Origin: an uncultured Bacteroidales bacterium
GTDB lineage: Bacteria > Bacteroidota > Bacteroidia > Bacteroidales > Paludibacteraceae
Reading direction: 5' to 3'
Assembly: GCA_949282265.1 (NCBI GenBank)
Contig: CASDOZ010000010.1
Location: 27,190-91,189 of the forward strand
DNA: 64,000 nucleotides
Shown: positions 63,318-64,000 of the stretch, in pieces
How positions within the stretch are numbered: the first letter of the stretch is position 1
How the letters are laid out: the number at the start of each line of letters is the position of its first letter
The notes under the pieces: generated by a model
Databases searched by the model: none
What the model saw: only the letters and a program-made list of their open reading frames with translations
Told to the model about the DNA's origin: nothing
Made by a program: the position numbers and the translations under genes

Positions 63318-63947
63318 TCACATAAAACATTTTATGTACCTCGCCAAAGTATTCCTATCAACCTTACATATATCTGCTATTCTTCGTTTTGAGACATGAG
63401 CTGCCAATAATTCACGAATAAGATTGTGTTTTGTAAAAAGTTTATACTTTTCCGGCTGAGTCTTCCTGCCTTTAGGTCTTCCCAGGACAACACCTTCCGA
63501 CCTTTTTCTTGCCAATGCTTCTTTTGTTCTTTGACTTATCAAATTTCTTTCTATTTCCGCAGACAAACCGAAAGCAAATGCAAGGACCTTACTTTGAATA
63601 TCATCCCCTAACCTATAATTGTCTTTGATAGTCCATACCCGACATTCTTTAGTCATACAAATATTCAAAATTTCCATTATCATAAACAGATTTCTACCTA
63701 AACGAGAAAGCTCTGCACATATAATCAAATCATTCTTTTGTATTCTCTTTAGTAATCGTCCAAGTTTTTGTATTCTCTTTAGTAATCGTCCAAGTTCTCT
63801 TTTATTATAGTTCTTTGTACCACTGATTGTCTCCTCAATCCATCCATCAATTTCTAGATTTGATTTCTTACAGAAATTATTAATTTCAAATCTTTGATTC
63901 TCTACTGTCTGCTTGTCACTACTTACTCTAATGTATCCGTATATCAT
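63318..63947 (-). CDS. Mpi-family serine recombinase (DNA invertase) with an internal duplication
   Basis: The 209-residue protein has the resolvase/invertase catalytic domain: YGYIRVSSDKQTVENQR (catalytic Ser9 or Ser10), then ISGTKN, LIICAELSRLGRNL and the long helix FAFGLSAEIERNLISQRTKEALARKR, followed by GRPKGRK and a helix-turn-helix at the C-terminus. This closely resembles Mpi of Bacteroides fragilis, which inverts capsule promoters. A perfect tandem duplication of 10 residues (LGRLLKRIQK twice) interrupts the region before NDLIIC. No clear inverted recombination sites are seen nearby. The gene is close to the right end of the window. Confidence 0.93.
   Translation of the reverse strand: MIYGYIRVSSDKQTVENQRFEINNFCKKSNLEIDGWIEETISGTKNYNKRELGRLLKRIQKLGRLLKRIQKNDLIICAELSRLGRNLFMIMEILNICMTKECRVWTIKDNYRLGDDIQSKVLAFAFGLSAEIERNLISQRTKEALARKRSEGVVLGRPKGRKTQPEKYKLFTKHNLIRELLAAHVSKRRIADICKVDRNTLARYIKCFM
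63736..63794. repeat. Tandem direct repeat of 30 nt within the recombinase gene
   Basis: The 29 nt at 63736-63764 and 63766-63794 are identical with a period of 30 nt. The period is a multiple of three, so the reading frame is kept and adds 10 residues. Confidence 0.95.
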
Positions 63948-64000
63948 ATCTCTAATTATTAATTATAAACTTTATCATATAAAAATACATCAAATAATAT

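Noticed and set aside
63318-64000. Search for an invertible promoter linked to the Mpi-type recombinase
   Set aside because: Short inverted repeats near 63310-63340 are part of the coding end of the gene, and no paired recombination sites around a promoter were found in this window.

Overview
The window reads as chromosomal DNA of a member of the order Bacteroidales (phylum Bacteroidota). The evidence is the protein families (DUF5683, DUF6089/PorG-like, tandem Skp proteins before BamA, lone sugar transferase plus Wzi-like protein, an Mpi-type DNA invertase) and repeated matches to the Bacteroidales promoter form (TTTG-like -33 box, about 20 nt, TAnnTTTG -7 box). I cannot place it to genus. 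No rRNA, tRNA, CRISPR array or insertion sequence was seen.

1-19 kb. Two minus-strand genes (kdsB, nnrD) face a plus-strand series. First comes a redox operon (a NapH-NapG-like iron-sulfur fusion protein, a Tat-signal aldo/keto reductase with ferredoxin sites, a DUF1893 protein). An ECF S component with tatA and tatC follows directly, so the exporter sits next to its likely cargo. Next are a polyprenyl-phosphate sugar transferase, a Wzi-like outer-membrane protein and coaE; then mutY, a bactofilin, a DUF1015 protein, a PorE-like TPR/propeller/OmpA lipoprotein, thyA, folA, a GNAT acetyltransferase and a LacI-type regulator.

19-29 kb, minus strand. dnaE with a small thioredoxin-fold protein, and the sppA-lpxK-pnp-ABC exporter operon.

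29-46 kb, minus strand. A Wzx/Wzy-type surface polysaccharide locus read from a clear promoter at about 46.13 kb: two Wza-like lipoproteins, Wzc, Wzx, a VioA-like 4-aminosugar aminotransferase, a LUD-domain protein, a PglD/NeuD-like acyltransferase, a MaoC hydratase, a CitE-like lyase, a WecF-like GT56 transferase, GT2, Wzy, GT4, a CapK/PaaK-like ligase and a DUF354 protein. The most interesting reading is that the aminotransferase, CoA-ester enzymes, acyltransferase and GT56 enzyme form a pathway for a 4-acylamido-4,6-dideoxyhexose carrying an unusual hydroxyacyl group, logically like anthrose synthesis but built from different enzyme families. The initiating transferase is missing here; the one at 7.1 kb could supply it.

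46-54 kb, minus strand. An envelope-assembly block (PorG-like protein, uppS, bamA, two skp genes), then ybeY, a possible degenerate nuclease-fold protein and an SpmA/SpmB-like membrane protein.

54-61 kb, plus strand. A GT9 glycosyltransferase, parA, parB, DUF5683, a MltD-like transglycosylase, a small MerR protein and speA, closed by a strong bidirectional terminator.

61-64 kb, minus strand. An accessory patch: a DUF1016 nuclease gene carrying a 27-nt palindrome in frame, an unrecognised partner, and an Mpi-family serine recombinase with an in-frame 30-nt tandem duplication in its catalytic domain.
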